Of a stretch of 64,000 nt of DNA, positions 1 to 8,516 are shown one piece after another. The stretch is from positions 558,001 through 622,000 of the forward strand of contig NZ_JAGHZS010000001.1 in assembly GCF_017745275.1 (NCBI RefSeq). Direction: 5' to 3'. The position numbers were made by a program, and so were the translations under genes. This DNA comes from Chitinophaga sp. (GTDB lineage Bacteria; Bacteroidota; Bacteroidia; Chitinophagales; Chitinophagaceae). The notes beneath the pieces were generated by a model. It saw nothing but the letters and a program-made list of their open reading frames with translations, was not told the DNA's origin and ran no database searches. The number at the start of each line of letters is the position of its first letter. The stretch's first letter is position 1.

Positions 1-30
1 ATACTGCTGTATCTCACACTCCCTTCCCAA

Positions 31-84
31 ATCAACTGAACCCGTAGGTAAATTTTCATTTTAAAAAACAACCTATAAGTTGAT
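31..84 (+). promoter_or_regulatory. Inverted repeat in front of the toxin-antitoxin-like pair
   Basis: ATCAACT (31-37) and TAGGT (45-49) recur inverted as ACCTA (71-75) and AGTTGAT (78-84), ending three bases before the start codon at 88. Toxin-antitoxin operons are commonly repressed by their own antitoxin at inverted repeats in this position. The two-part repeat is seen directly; its role as operator is inference. Confidence 0.35.
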
Positions 85-87
85 TTT

Positions 88-636
88 ATGGAGGTAAAAC
101 TTATCTTTGTTTCTGGCAACAAATCGAACCAGGATGGATTATATTCTATGAAATATAGCCATACCAACATGACAGAGTACGCACGCATCCAGGATTACTG
201 GCACAATTATTCCGTACTGGAAACTTTTTTCAGCAACAATGTGGAGGACCTTAAAACTGATTATTGGGGAGCCATTAAAATTACGGAAGCTATTTCCAGC
301 ACTATGGAGGAAGCAGACAGGTTTGATTACACACTGCACACTTGCTGTAATGACAGCGGTTGTGATTTACAGTTTATCTTTCAACCCCTGTACAATAGCG
401 AGTATCAACTCACTCCCCTTCAAAAAAGCAAAGGAAAAATAAGACGAAGTTGGTTAAGGTTATATGCCTTGCGGCTGGACAATGATTGTTTTATCGTTAC
501 CGGTGGAAGCATTAAACTAACACCCGATATGCGACCAATACATTTACAGGAAGAATTACGAAAGCTTGAACGAGCTAAGGTCTTTCTTCAATCAAAGGAT
601 GTTTATGATACGGAAGATTTAAACTCAATATTATGA
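88..636 (+). CDS. Hypothetical protein, probable toxin partner of an adjacent HTH protein
   Basis: A soluble 182-residue protein without signal peptide or membrane segment. The C-terminal half carries RLYALRLDND followed by VTGGSIKLTP and a helix with HLQEELRKLER. This resembles the end of small RelE/HigB-like proteins that Bacteroidota encode next to helix-turn-helix antitoxins, but I cannot name a family with certainty. Its stop overlaps the next start in an ATGA arrangement, so the two genes are probably translationally coupled. The toxin-first order is that of HigBA-type modules. Catalytic residues are not identifiable, so the toxin function rests on gene order, size and coupling. Confidence 0.6.
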   Translation: MEVKLIFVSGNKSNQDGLYSMKYSHTNMTEYARIQDYWHNYSVLETFFSNNVEDLKTDYWGAIKITEAISSTMEEADRFDYTLHTCCNDSGCDLQFIFQPLYNSEYQLTPLQKSKGKIRRSWLRLYALRLDNDCFIVTGGSIKLTPDMRPIHLQEELRKLERAKVFLQSKDVYDTEDLNSIL

Positions 637-1028
637 AGACTATCAATGTAAAAGCCAGGAAAATACTGGCTGAAATGACAAAAGGGCAAACGCCGTTAAT
701 TGAAGAAATCAGTGCACGGGTAGCTTATCGTGCAGCAAACAAAGCGTGGTTAGATAAATCCGGCGCTATCATTTGCGCGATCCTCACTGTGCTGCGTACA
801 ACCGGGATGACCAAACCAGAACTGGCTGAAAAGGCAGGTTTAACGCTGGAAGAGCTTACTCAGATATTGAAGGGTGGCGTGTATGGTGTGAACTTCACCC
901 TGCAAACCATCACTAAATTTGAAGCGGCATTGGGTATTAATTTAATCTTCATACCAGATGAACCAGAGGTGATAAATGTTGTCCTGAAAAGCCAGGAACA
1001 ACCTGCACCGGAACCAGAAGTTGTTTAA
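633..1028 (+). CDS. XRE-type helix-turn-helix protein, probable antitoxin
   Basis: A 131-residue protein with an XRE-like helix-turn-helix at about residues 52-108 (TKPELAEKAGLTLEELTQIL, then a recognition-helix-like stretch and an ALGINLIF tail). The N-terminal 45 residues are charged and helical and may contact the partner. The last residues are rich in Pro and Glu. The start overlaps the stop of the upstream gene by four bases. By analogy with HigA-type antitoxins it would neutralise the upstream protein and repress the operon, possibly at the inverted repeat at 31-84. Antitoxin assignment is inference; the HTH is well supported. Confidence 0.65.
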   Translation: MKTINVKARKILAEMTKGQTPLIEEISARVAYRAANKAWLDKSGAIICAILTVLRTTGMTKPELAEKAGLTLEELTQILKGGVYGVNFTLQTITKFEAALGINLIFIPDEPEVINVVLKSQEQPAPEPEVV

Positions 1029-1234
1029 TAACACCTGTACTTTCTACTATCACCCCCTTTGTGTTTTCCTACTATTGTTACCCACTCTCCTCAAACTTAA
1101 TCTTGCTCCTACGCAGGAAAATTGATATATTAGCGATATTCAAAGATCCGGAAACTGGCATCTGACACATATGTGCGCTGATTTCTCATCGCCATAAATG
1201 TACAACACGCGAACCTTAAATCGATTTTTACTGT

Positions 1235-3478
1235 ATGCATCTACCATCATTGATCATTGACCTGGCATTAATTCTAGGAGCGGCAGGCGTTATTACTTTA
1301 TTATTCAGACGGCTGAAACAGCCAATGGTGCTAGGGTACATCATCGCGGGCTTTTTAGTAGGCCCGAACTTTCATTTATTTCCTACCATCGGAGATGCAG
1401 CGGGCATAAAAACATGGTCCGAAATCGGCGTAATATTTCTTTTGTTTTCGTTAGGACTGGAATTTAGTTTCAAAAAACTAATGCGTGTGGGAGGCACCGC
1501 TACCATCACCGCATTTGTGGAAATTGCCTGTATTACCGTAGCCGGTTATTTTACCGGTCAACTGATGGGCTGGAGCTTTATGGACAGCCTGTTCCTCGGC
1601 GGTTTGCTCGCCAGTTCCTCTACTACCATTATCATACGTGCCTTTGAAGAACTGGGCATCAAGAAAAAACCCTTTACCAAAATTGTATTCGGCGTACTGG
1701 TGATAGAAGACATTGTAGTCATCCTCATGATGGTGCTCTTGTCTACCATGGCGGTGAGCCGGCAGTTTGAAGGCACCGAAATGTTATTTACCATTGCCAA
1801 ACTGATGTTCTTCCTGGCGATCTGGTTTCTCGCAGGCATCTTCCTGCTTCCTACTTTTCTCCGCAAAATGGAAAAGCATATGAATGGAGAAACCCTGCTG
1901 ATATTAAGTATCGCCCTTTGTTTAGGTATGGTAATCCTGGCCACCAAAGTAGGTTTCTCTGCGGAACTGGGTGCGTTCATCATGGGCTCTATCATCGCAG
2001 AAACTACTTCTTCCGAAAAAGTAGAACACCTGATACAACCCGTAAAAGACCTGTTTGGCGCCATCTTCTTTGTGTCCGTTGGTATGCTCATTAACCCGGA
2101 AATGATTATAGAATACAGATGGCCGGTACTGTGGATCACCTTATTAACCTTAAGCGGTAAATTTCTCAGCACCACTATTGGCGCCCTGTTATCCGGTCAG
2201 CCGCTGAAACAGGCCGTACAAGTGGGTATGAGCATGGCGCAGGTGGGCGAGTTTGCTTTCATCATTGCCACATTGGGGGTTACCCTTGGTGTTACGAGTG
2301 AATTCCTGTTCCCTGTAGCGGTAGGTGTATCTGCCATTACCACGTTTACAACACCCTATATGATCAAATTTTCCGTGCCCTTATACAACTGGCTGGAAAA
2401 AATTATTCCCAACCGCTGGCTGAATACGCTGAACCGGTATAGTGCGAGTTCACAAACCCTGCAGGCGGAAAGCGACTGGCGTATTGTATTACGCAGCTAT
2501 GTAAAAGTAATTATACTCAACACGGTAATCATCCTGGCTATTATCCTGCTGAACACCTATTATATTGGTCCTTTTGTGGTCAAATATCTTGGCTATTCCT
2601 TTGGTGTGCGATTGCTCTGCGTGGCCATTGGCATTGCCATGATGTCGCCTTTTATCTGGGCGCTGATGATACAAAAAATATCCAGCAATTCTTACAAAGC
2701 GTTGTGGCTCGATTCCAAGTACAACCACGGTCCGCTGGTAGTGGTGGAAGTGGTACGTAACATTGTTGCCGTACTGCTGGTAGGATTCCTGGTAAATCAA
2801 TATTTCCCCTTCTGGCAGGCATTGGCAGGTACTGCCATCGTATTGGCTTGCGTATTAATCGTGCTTCGTTCACAATTACAGAAATACTACAACCGTATTG
2901 AACGCCGCTTCCTGGCCAACCTGAATGCCCGCGAAGCCGCAGATGCTGCTGCTCATAAAACAGCTGCGGCCGACCTGCTTCCATGGGATGCACAGGTTTC
3001 TGAAATAGAAATAGATCCGTGGTCAAGCCTGGTGGATACCCCCCTGGTGGATTTACAGCTACGCGAGAAATATGGTATTAACATCGGCGCTATCAAAAGA
3101 GGAAATGTTACCATTTACGCTCCTACCCGTGATGAAAAATTATTTCCACACGATATCCTGACCGCCATTGGTACAGAAGCTCAACTGGAGGAATTTAACC
3201 GGGTAATCAATACCCTGAATATTGAAAGGAGTGATGATGTGGCAGATGAAAACATTGGCTTAACCAGCCTGGTGGTGGATGAACACAATGGTCTCAAAGG
3301 TCAGTCCATACGCGATTCCGGCATCCGTGAAAAAACAAAAGCACTTGTAGTAGGTATTGCCCGTGGCGGGGAGAAAATCCTGAACCCCGCTTCAGAAACA
3401 GTGTTTGAATGGGAAGATGTAGTGTGGTTGGTAGGTAACCGGAAAAAAATCCTGGAATTTTCAAGAAGTAAATCATAG
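1235..3478 (+). CDS. CPA2-family cation:proton antiporter with two TrkA-C domains
   Basis: A 747-residue inner-membrane protein of the monovalent cation:proton antiporter-2 family (Kef/YbaL type). The first 390 residues hold about 12 transmembrane helices with family motifs: LGYIIAGFLVGP, ASSSTTIIIRAFEELG, LVIEDIVVILMM (acidic ion-site residues), GFSAELGAFIMGSIIAET and MAQVGEFAFII. A further hydrophobic block follows at about 425-550. Two TrkA-C ligand-binding domains lie at about 590-660 and 668-745; no Rossmann TrkA-N domain is visible, unlike E. coli KefC. Expected role: K+ or Na+ efflux coupled to H+ entry, gated by a ligand of the TrkA-C domains. The gene is convergent with aconitase across a long hairpin repeat. 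Confidence 0.88.
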   Translation: MHLPSLIIDLALILGAAGVITLLFRRLKQPMVLGYIIAGFLVGPNFHLFPTIGDAAGIKTWSEIGVIFLLFSLGLEFSFKKLMRVGGTATITAFVEIACITVAGYFTGQLMGWSFMDSLFLGGLLASSSTTIIIRAFEELGIKKKPFTKIVFGVLVIEDIVVILMMVLLSTMAVSRQFEGTEMLFTIAKLMFFLAIWFLAGIFLLPTFLRKMEKHMNGETLLILSIALCLGMVILATKVGFSAELGAFIMGSIIAETTSSEKVEHLIQPVKDLFGAIFFVSVGMLINPEMIIEYRWPVLWITLLTLSGKFLSTTIGALLSGQPLKQAVQVGMSMAQVGEFAFIIATLGVTLGVTSEFLFPVAVGVSAITTFTTPYMIKFSVPLYNWLEKIIPNRWLNTLNRYSASSQTLQAESDWRIVLRSYVKVIILNTVIILAIILLNTYYIGPFVVKYLGYSFGVRLLCVAIGIAMMSPFIWALMIQKISSNSYKALWLDSKYNHGPLVVVEVVRNIVAVLLVGFLVNQYFPFWQALAGTAIVLACVLIVLRSQLQKYYNRIERRFLANLNAREAADAAAHKTAAADLLPWDAQVSEIEIDPWSSLVDTPLVDLQLREKYGINIGAIKRGNVTIYAPTRDEKLFPHDILTAIGTEAQLEEFNRVINTLNIERSDDVADENIGLTSLVVDEHNGLKGQSIRDSGIREKTKALVVGIARGGEKILNPASETVFEWEDVVWLVGNRKKILEFSRSKS

Positions 3479-3483
3479 AAGCG

Positions 3484-3605
3484 GAAAGCATAAAGCAGAA
3501 AGCAAAAAGCCATTGAAGCGATTGATCAGAGCGGATATTATGGTATTCATTCACTCGCGTTTGTCAATCGCTTCAATGGCTTTTTGCTTTCTGCTTTATG
3601 CTTTC
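3484..3605. repeat. Long perfect hairpin repeat, copy 1 (42-bp arms)
   Basis: The left arm 3484-3525 and right arm 3564-3605 are perfect reverse complements of 42 bp around a 38-nt centre. Each arm starts with four degenerate 7-mers (GAAAGCA, TAAAGCA, GAAAGCA, AAAAGCC), then ATTGAAGCG and ATTGA. It fills the gap between convergent genes (antiporter stop 3478, aconitase stop 3618). The right arm gives a T-rich tract on the plus strand. A related copy lies at 50600-50709. It may act as a bidirectional terminator; it could also be a mobile REP-like palindrome. The repeat is seen directly, the function is inferred. Confidence 0.85.
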
Positions 3606-3617
3606 TGCTCCCAGGAT

Positions 3618-6344
3618 TTATGCTTTCTCCAAAAACGCTCTCAGCACATACTGCAGAATACCGCCATGCCGGTAATATTCAATTTCTATCGCTGAATTCA
3701 ATTTACATTTTACGCTGAACGTAACGGGATCACCGGAAGCCCGCACCGCTGTTACGCTTAATATTTTGCCCGGAACCAGCGCGGTAGACACGCCCGTAAT
3801 GGTAAATGACTCTGTACCGGACAACTGCAGTGTCTCCGCATTTTCACCATCCATGTACTGCAACGGCAGCACGCCCATACCTACCAGGTTGCTACGGTGT
3901 ATACGTTCATAACTCTCCGCAATTACCGCTTTCACGCCCAGCAAATTGGTCCCCTTGGCTGCCCAGTCGCGGGATGATCCACTGCCATACTCTTTGCCCG
4001 CCAATATGATTAACGGCACCTTATTGGTCGCATATTGCATGGCGGCATCATAAACAGGCATTACCATGCCGGAAGGGATGACGGTAGTAAATCCACCCTC
4101 TTTGGGCGATAATTCATTTTTAATGCGCACATTGGCGAATGTACCCCGTATCATCACTTCATGATTTCCCCGGCGGGAACCATAAGAATTAAATAAGCGG
4201 GGATCGATACCGTGATCCAGCAGGTATTTACCGGCAGGCGTATCCGCCTTGAAAGATCCCGCCGGCGAAATATGATCCGTGGTAACGGAGTCGCCCAGCT
4301 TCAGCAATACACGGGCATCTTTAATATCTTCCAGCGCCGCCGGCTGCTCCGGTAGTCCATTAAAAAACGGCGCTTCCCGGATATAGGTAGAGTCATTGCT
4401 CCAGTGATAATCTTTTCCCGAAGGTGCCAGCAGTCCACGCCATTGGTCATCGCCATCAAATATCACTTTATACACACGTTCAAAATCTTCCTGCTTCACT
4501 GCTGCCGCTACCGCTTCATTAATTTCTTCCTGGGAAGGCCAGATATCGCGCAGGTATACCGGTTCACCATTGGGATCGTATCCCAGCGGATCAGTGAGCA
4601 TATCCACATCAATACGACCGGCAATCGCATAAGCTACTACCAGGAGTGGAGAAGCCAGGAAGTTCATTTTTACCTGCGGATGCACCCGGGCTTCAAAGTT
4701 ACGGTTGCCCGACAGCACAGACGCCACCACCAGGTTGCCTTTATCTACTGCTTCTGCAATCGCCGGCGGCAACGGACCACTGTTACCAATACACGAAGTA
4801 CAGCCGTAACCTACGGTGTGAAAGCGGAGTGCCTCCAATTCTGTTAACAGGCCCGCCCGTTGCAGGTATTCTGTTACTACCCTGGACCCCGGCGCCAGGC
4901 TTGTTTTCACCCAGGGCTTTACATATAAACCCCGACTAATCGCTTTCTTCGCCACCAGCCCCGCACCTATCATGACGCTGGGATTAGAGGTATTGGTGCA
5001 ACTGGTGATTGCAGCAATGGTAATTGCACCATCACTCAACACATATTCTTCGTTTTTTAACTTAATACGCACCGATTTCAGGTAATCTACTTCTACGGCG
5101 ACTTCCTCCACCGGCTTTTGTATTTCATACGTAAATGCAGTGCCGGAACCGCCCTCGGAAAGCCACGCTGTATCACGACGCTTGCCTTCCGGCGTATACA
5201 TCCGCTTAAACTCCTTGCTCAGCAATGTTTCAAACTCATTATGCAAATCCCTGACGAGGATACGATCCTGTGGCCGCTTCGGACCCGCCACAGCTGATTG
5301 AATAGTGGTCAGATCCAATTCCAGTATATCCGTATACGTGATATCTTCATTTCCATTCCGCCACAACATGTTTTCCCGGCAATACGCCTCCACCCGCGCA
5401 ATGTCTTCCGCCGAACGGTTGGTGCGGTGCATGTACTGCAATGTTTGCTGATCAATCGGGAAATAGGTAACGGTACACCCAAATTCTGGCGACATATTGG
5501 AAATGGTAGCACGATCGGGCACTGATAAGTGATCCAGTCCGTCACCGAATACTTCTACAAATTTGTCGACCACGCCATATTTGCGCAGCAACTGTGTAAT
5601 GGCCAGCACCATATCCGTTGCGGTAACCCCTTCGGTAAGGCGACCGGTTAACTTCAACCCTATCACCTGCGGACAGCTAAAATAGATCGGCTGCCCGAGG
5701 ATAGCTGCTTCTGCTTCAATGCCACCTACGCCCCAGCCTAATACACCGATGCCATTTACCATGGGTGTGTGGGAGTCTGTTCCTACCAGCGTGTCCGGAA
5801 ACAGCCAGCCATCGCGGCTAATAACGCCTTTTGCGAGGTATTCCAGGTTCACCTGGTGACAGATTCCCATCCCGGGAGGAACTACCGTAAAATTATCAAA
5901 AGCCTGTTGCGCCCATTTGAGCAGCTGATACCGCTCTTTGTTACGCTCATATTCGTAGGCAACATTTTTTCTATAGGAGTAATCGGTGCCGAAAAAGTCG
6001 ACCTGCACGGAGTGATCCACCACCAGGTCTACCGGTATAGCCGGATTAATTTTGGCGCCATCGCGGCCTTTCCGGATAACTTCCGCGCGGATAGAAGCAA
6101 TATCTACCACGGCCGCTACGCCGGTAAAATCCTGCATCAGCACCCGTGCCGGCTTAAACGGTATTTCCTTGTCGGTGCCCGCCGGATCCCAATTCACCAA
6201 CGTTTCCAGGTGTTCATCGGTGATCGCGAAGTTATCGTGGTTCCGTAATACATTTTCTAATAAGATCCTGATGGAAAAAGGAAGACGGGAAATTCGGCGG
6301 CCTTCCTGTTCCAACTTGCTGAGTGATGCGATACGTGGCTCCAT
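3618..6344 (-). CDS. acnA: Aconitate hydratase (aconitase A)
   Basis: Interconverts citrate and isocitrate through cis-aconitate in the TCA cycle, in the cytoplasm. The 908-residue length is normal for the AcnA/IRP1 class. The [4Fe-4S] cysteines are present: C449 in ITSCTNTSNPS, and C515 and C518 in YGCTSCIGNSGPL, with the 66-residue and 3-residue spacing of bacterial AcnA. The swivel domain carries the substrate motif EYGSGSSRDWAAKG. The N-terminus is short: it enters directly at SLSKLEQ...SRLPFSIRILLENVLR, and a stop codon four codons upstream rules out a much longer start. The gene is monocistronic, divergent from a methyltransferase and convergent with the antiporter. Confidence 0.96.
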   Translation of the reverse strand: MEPRIASLSKLEQEGRRISRLPFSIRILLENVLRNHDNFAITDEHLETLVNWDPAGTDKEIPFKPARVLMQDFTGVAAVVDIASIRAEVIRKGRDGAKINPAIPVDLVVDHSVQVDFFGTDYSYRKNVAYEYERNKERYQLLKWAQQAFDNFTVVPPGMGICHQVNLEYLAKGVISRDGWLFPDTLVGTDSHTPMVNGIGVLGWGVGGIEAEAAILGQPIYFSCPQVIGLKLTGRLTEGVTATDMVLAITQLLRKYGVVDKFVEVFGDGLDHLSVPDRATISNMSPEFGCTVTYFPIDQQTLQYMHRTNRSAEDIARVEAYCRENMLWRNGNEDITYTDILELDLTTIQSAVAGPKRPQDRILVRDLHNEFETLLSKEFKRMYTPEGKRRDTAWLSEGGSGTAFTYEIQKPVEEVAVEVDYLKSVRIKLKNEEYVLSDGAITIAAITSCTNTSNPSVMIGAGLVAKKAISRGLYVKPWVKTSLAPGSRVVTEYLQRAGLLTELEALRFHTVGYGCTSCIGNSGPLPPAIAEAVDKGNLVVASVLSGNRNFEARVHPQVKMNFLASPLLVVAYAIAGRIDVDMLTDPLGYDPNGEPVYLRDIWPSQEEINEAVAAAVKQEDFERVYKVIFDGDDQWRGLLAPSGKDYHWSNDSTYIREAPFFNGLPEQPAALEDIKDARVLLKLGDSVTTDHISPAGSFKADTPAGKYLLDHGIDPRLFNSYGSRRGNHEVMIRGTFANVRIKNELSPKEGGFTTVIPSGMVMPVYDAAMQYATNKVPLIILAGKEYGSGSSRDWAAKGTNLLGVKAVIAESYERIHRSNLVGMGVLPLQYMDGENAETLQLSGTESFTITGVSTALVPGKILSVTAVRASGDPVTFSVKCKLNSAIEIEYYRHGGILQYVLRAFLEKA

Positions 6345-6503
6345 AATAAATGATTAGTTAACGACAATCAGGAAACAATGACCCTAAGGTTTTGTTGTAT
6401 AAATATACCTTATTATGAGCCTTTTACGTTGCTTTAATATTAAAATAACCCTGCAATGGCCATGCACCCCTGCTTCCTAGCTTTAACATAAATACCCCTC
6501 AAA

Positions 6504-7340
6504 ATGACCCAGCAATTAAAAGTCCCCTCGACTTCCCGCCTCGTGCTGGAAGCAGCCATGCAACTCTATACCTCGCCCCTGCAACAGCGTTACATTGAAG
6601 CCATCGACTTCAGCGAAACCAGTCGCCTTTTCTATGAACTGAAACGGCATTATCCACTCGTGATTGACCTGGTTTGCCTGCGCAAACAGTGCATCCGGAG
6701 CATGCTCCATGAAAGGATTACCCACTGGCCAGGGCAACAGGTGATCCTGCTGGGCGCCGGTTTGGACCCGCTTTCTTTATATCTCCTGGAAAAATATCCT
6801 AAAGAGATTACCACTATCATAGAAGTAGACAACGGCTACATTGCTGAAAAGCAACAGCTTTATGCCGGCATTATTCCCGGTGAACCGTTGATCCGTTTTT
6901 CAAAATGTGACGTCACGGATGCAGCACTGCTGTGGAGTAAGCTACAGGAAAATGGCTACCGGGAAGAATTACCGGCTACCATTGTTTTTGAAGGGCTGCT
7001 TCATTACATCAGCAACGAAGCCTTTATCAAGACCATGAAATTATTTAAAACGCCTACCCGGAGAAACCTGGCAATGCTGGATTATTCATTATCTGAAGAA
7101 GATGTACCCGCCGCATTTTTACCTACGCACCAGGGTGTTATCCGGATACTGGAATCCTATGTAAATACCCATTTAAATGTGAACAGTCACGCTGATATGG
7201 CCGGTATTATTTTCCAACTGGATGCAACCCTGGAAAACCTGGAGCCATTGTGTGAAACAGAAAGAAAAATTACCGGGCGCAATCGGATGTTTCATGCTCC
7301 CGGTGAAGGCGTAGTGGAGATGTTGAGTTTTAGTTTATAA
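6504..7340 (+). CDS. Class I SAM-dependent methyltransferase, LCM/O-methyltransferase type
   Basis: A 278-residue cytoplasmic protein of the leucine carboxyl methyltransferase-like fold. The SAM-binding motif I is VILLGAGLDPLSLYL (about residues 74-88), followed by an acidic EVDN at the end of strand 2 (about 107-110) and by VFEGLLHYIS (about 160-169), typical of LCM family proteins. Such enzymes in bacteria methylate small molecules or act in secondary metabolism; the substrate cannot be read from the sequence. The gene stands alone, divergent from aconitase and convergent with the next gene, 22 bases away. Confidence 0.75.
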   Translation: MTQQLKVPSTSRLVLEAAMQLYTSPLQQRYIEAIDFSETSRLFYELKRHYPLVIDLVCLRKQCIRSMLHERITHWPGQQVILLGAGLDPLSLYLLEKYPKEITTIIEVDNGYIAEKQQLYAGIIPGEPLIRFSKCDVTDAALLWSKLQENGYREELPATIVFEGLLHYISNEAFIKTMKLFKTPTRRNLAMLDYSLSEEDVPAAFLPTHQGVIRILESYVNTHLNVNSHADMAGIIFQLDATLENLEPLCETERKITGRNRMFHAPGEGVVEMLSFSL

Positions 7341-7362
7341 CAGTCAACATAATCCCCGACTG

Positions 7363-8379
7363 CTATACATTTTCCCACCAATGTTCCTGTGGTAAATGTT
7401 CGCCCAATACCACCGGCTCTCCTATTTTCGGTGTAGTAACAGGCAGACCGCACTGTGTGGCGCTGGCAGTAACCCTTTTGGCTGAATCATTCCAGGCATG
7501 GTTTGCCAGGGCAAACTTTGCCCAGTGTACCGGTAATAATAAGCTGGCTTGCAGATCAATGGCTGCCTGCACGGTTTCTTCCGGCTTCATGTGGATAAAT
7601 GGCCAGTTATCGTTGTACTGCCCACACTCCAGTATCGCCAGTTCAAAAGGACCGTATTTATCGCCGATAGCTTTGAAATGCGTATCATAACCGGAATCTC
7701 CCCCTATAAAAATCCGGTGCCCGAAAATATCGAGCACGAAAGAAGACCAGAGGCTTCCGCCTCTTTTCAATCCGCGACCGGAGAAATGTCGTGCAGGCGT
7801 AGCCGTTAGTTCCACTCCCGGAGCAACGGGTGTGGTTTCCCACCAGTCCAGTTCCGTGATATTATTGTCTGTAGCCAGGCAGGATTGCAGGTCCCGGCCT
7901 ACCCCTAAAGAGGTAAAAATCCTTTTGGTATGTGGCTTTAAGCGGGTGAGTGTTTTTTTATCGAGATGATCATAATGGTTATGGGTGATAATCATCGCAT
8001 CTATCTCGGGCATATCTGCCGGCGTATAGGCATCTGCTCCCGGGAAAGCCTTGATCATGAAAGACATCGGGGAAGCGCTACCACTAAACACAGGATCTAC
8101 GAGGATGTTGAAACCTTTTACATGAAGCAGGTAGGAAGAATGCCCAAACCATACCACCACCGGTTTTTCTGAATACAAATGCTTCAGGTCTGTTTTCTCA
8201 GATGGCAGTGGTGCCGGAGGTCTTACATCTGCCGGACGCTGAAAGGTTTCTTTCAACATCTGGTAGTAAGTAACATCATCCGGCTTCATGGGAGTGAAGG
8301 ATAAATTCTGGAATACGCCATCCCGGAAGTTCTGCGATTGCTGTATTCTTTCCTTTATAGAAGGTGATTTGCGCTGCAT
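7363..8379 (-). CDS. Metallo-beta-lactamase-fold hydrolase, UlaG/NAPE-PLD-like
   Basis: A 338-residue protein with the metal-binding motif HxHxDH (ITHNHYDHLD, about residues 132-141), a second site in TPARHFSGRGL and the aspartate of FIGGDSGYDTHF. The family is metal-dependent hydrolases related to L-ascorbate-6-phosphate lactonase UlaG and to N-acyl-phosphatidylethanolamine phospholipase D; the WFGHSSYLL and PVHWAKF segments fit the latter group. The N-terminus may be a short membrane-associated helix but no cleavable signal is clear. Substrate unknown. The ATG lies just downstream of TAACTTTA, a near match to the Bacteroidota -7 element, so the leader would be very short. Confidence 0.8.
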   Translation of the reverse strand: MQRKSPSIKERIQQSQNFRDGVFQNLSFTPMKPDDVTYYQMLKETFQRPADVRPPAPLPSEKTDLKHLYSEKPVVVWFGHSSYLLHVKGFNILVDPVFSGSASPMSFMIKAFPGADAYTPADMPEIDAMIITHNHYDHLDKKTLTRLKPHTKRIFTSLGVGRDLQSCLATDNNITELDWWETTPVAPGVELTATPARHFSGRGLKRGGSLWSSFVLDIFGHRIFIGGDSGYDTHFKAIGDKYGPFELAILECGQYNDNWPFIHMKPEETVQAAIDLQASLLLPVHWAKFALANHAWNDSAKRVTASATQCGLPVTTPKIGEPVVLGEHLPQEHWWENV

Positions 8380-8456
8380 GTACTAAAGTTAAGAAGTGTT
8401 TTATAAAAAACGTGCTGATAAGGTAGACGAATAGCAGGGTGATATATTGTATCATC

Positions 8457-8487
8457 AAAAAAGGGACCGCTTAGCAGCGGCCCCCTT
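8457..8487 (-). terminator. Intrinsic terminator of the ClC channel gene
   Basis: On the minus strand a GC-rich hairpin (AAGGG-A-CCGCT at 8461-8471 pairing with AGCGGCCCCCTT at 8476-8487) is followed directly by a run of T. It lies 30 bases after the stop of the ClC gene. Confidence 0.75.
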
Positions 8488-8516
8488 GCATTCAACCTAT
8501 CTAAAAAAGACATGTC

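Noticed and set aside
1558-2175. A 205-codon minus-strand frame inside the antiporter gene
   Set aside because: A shadow of a strongly supported membrane protein; the translation has no family features.
3513-3695. Short frames within hairpin repeat copy 1
   Set aside because: Created by the repeat itself; translations of the 7-mers give AFCFLLYAF-type low-complexity peptides.
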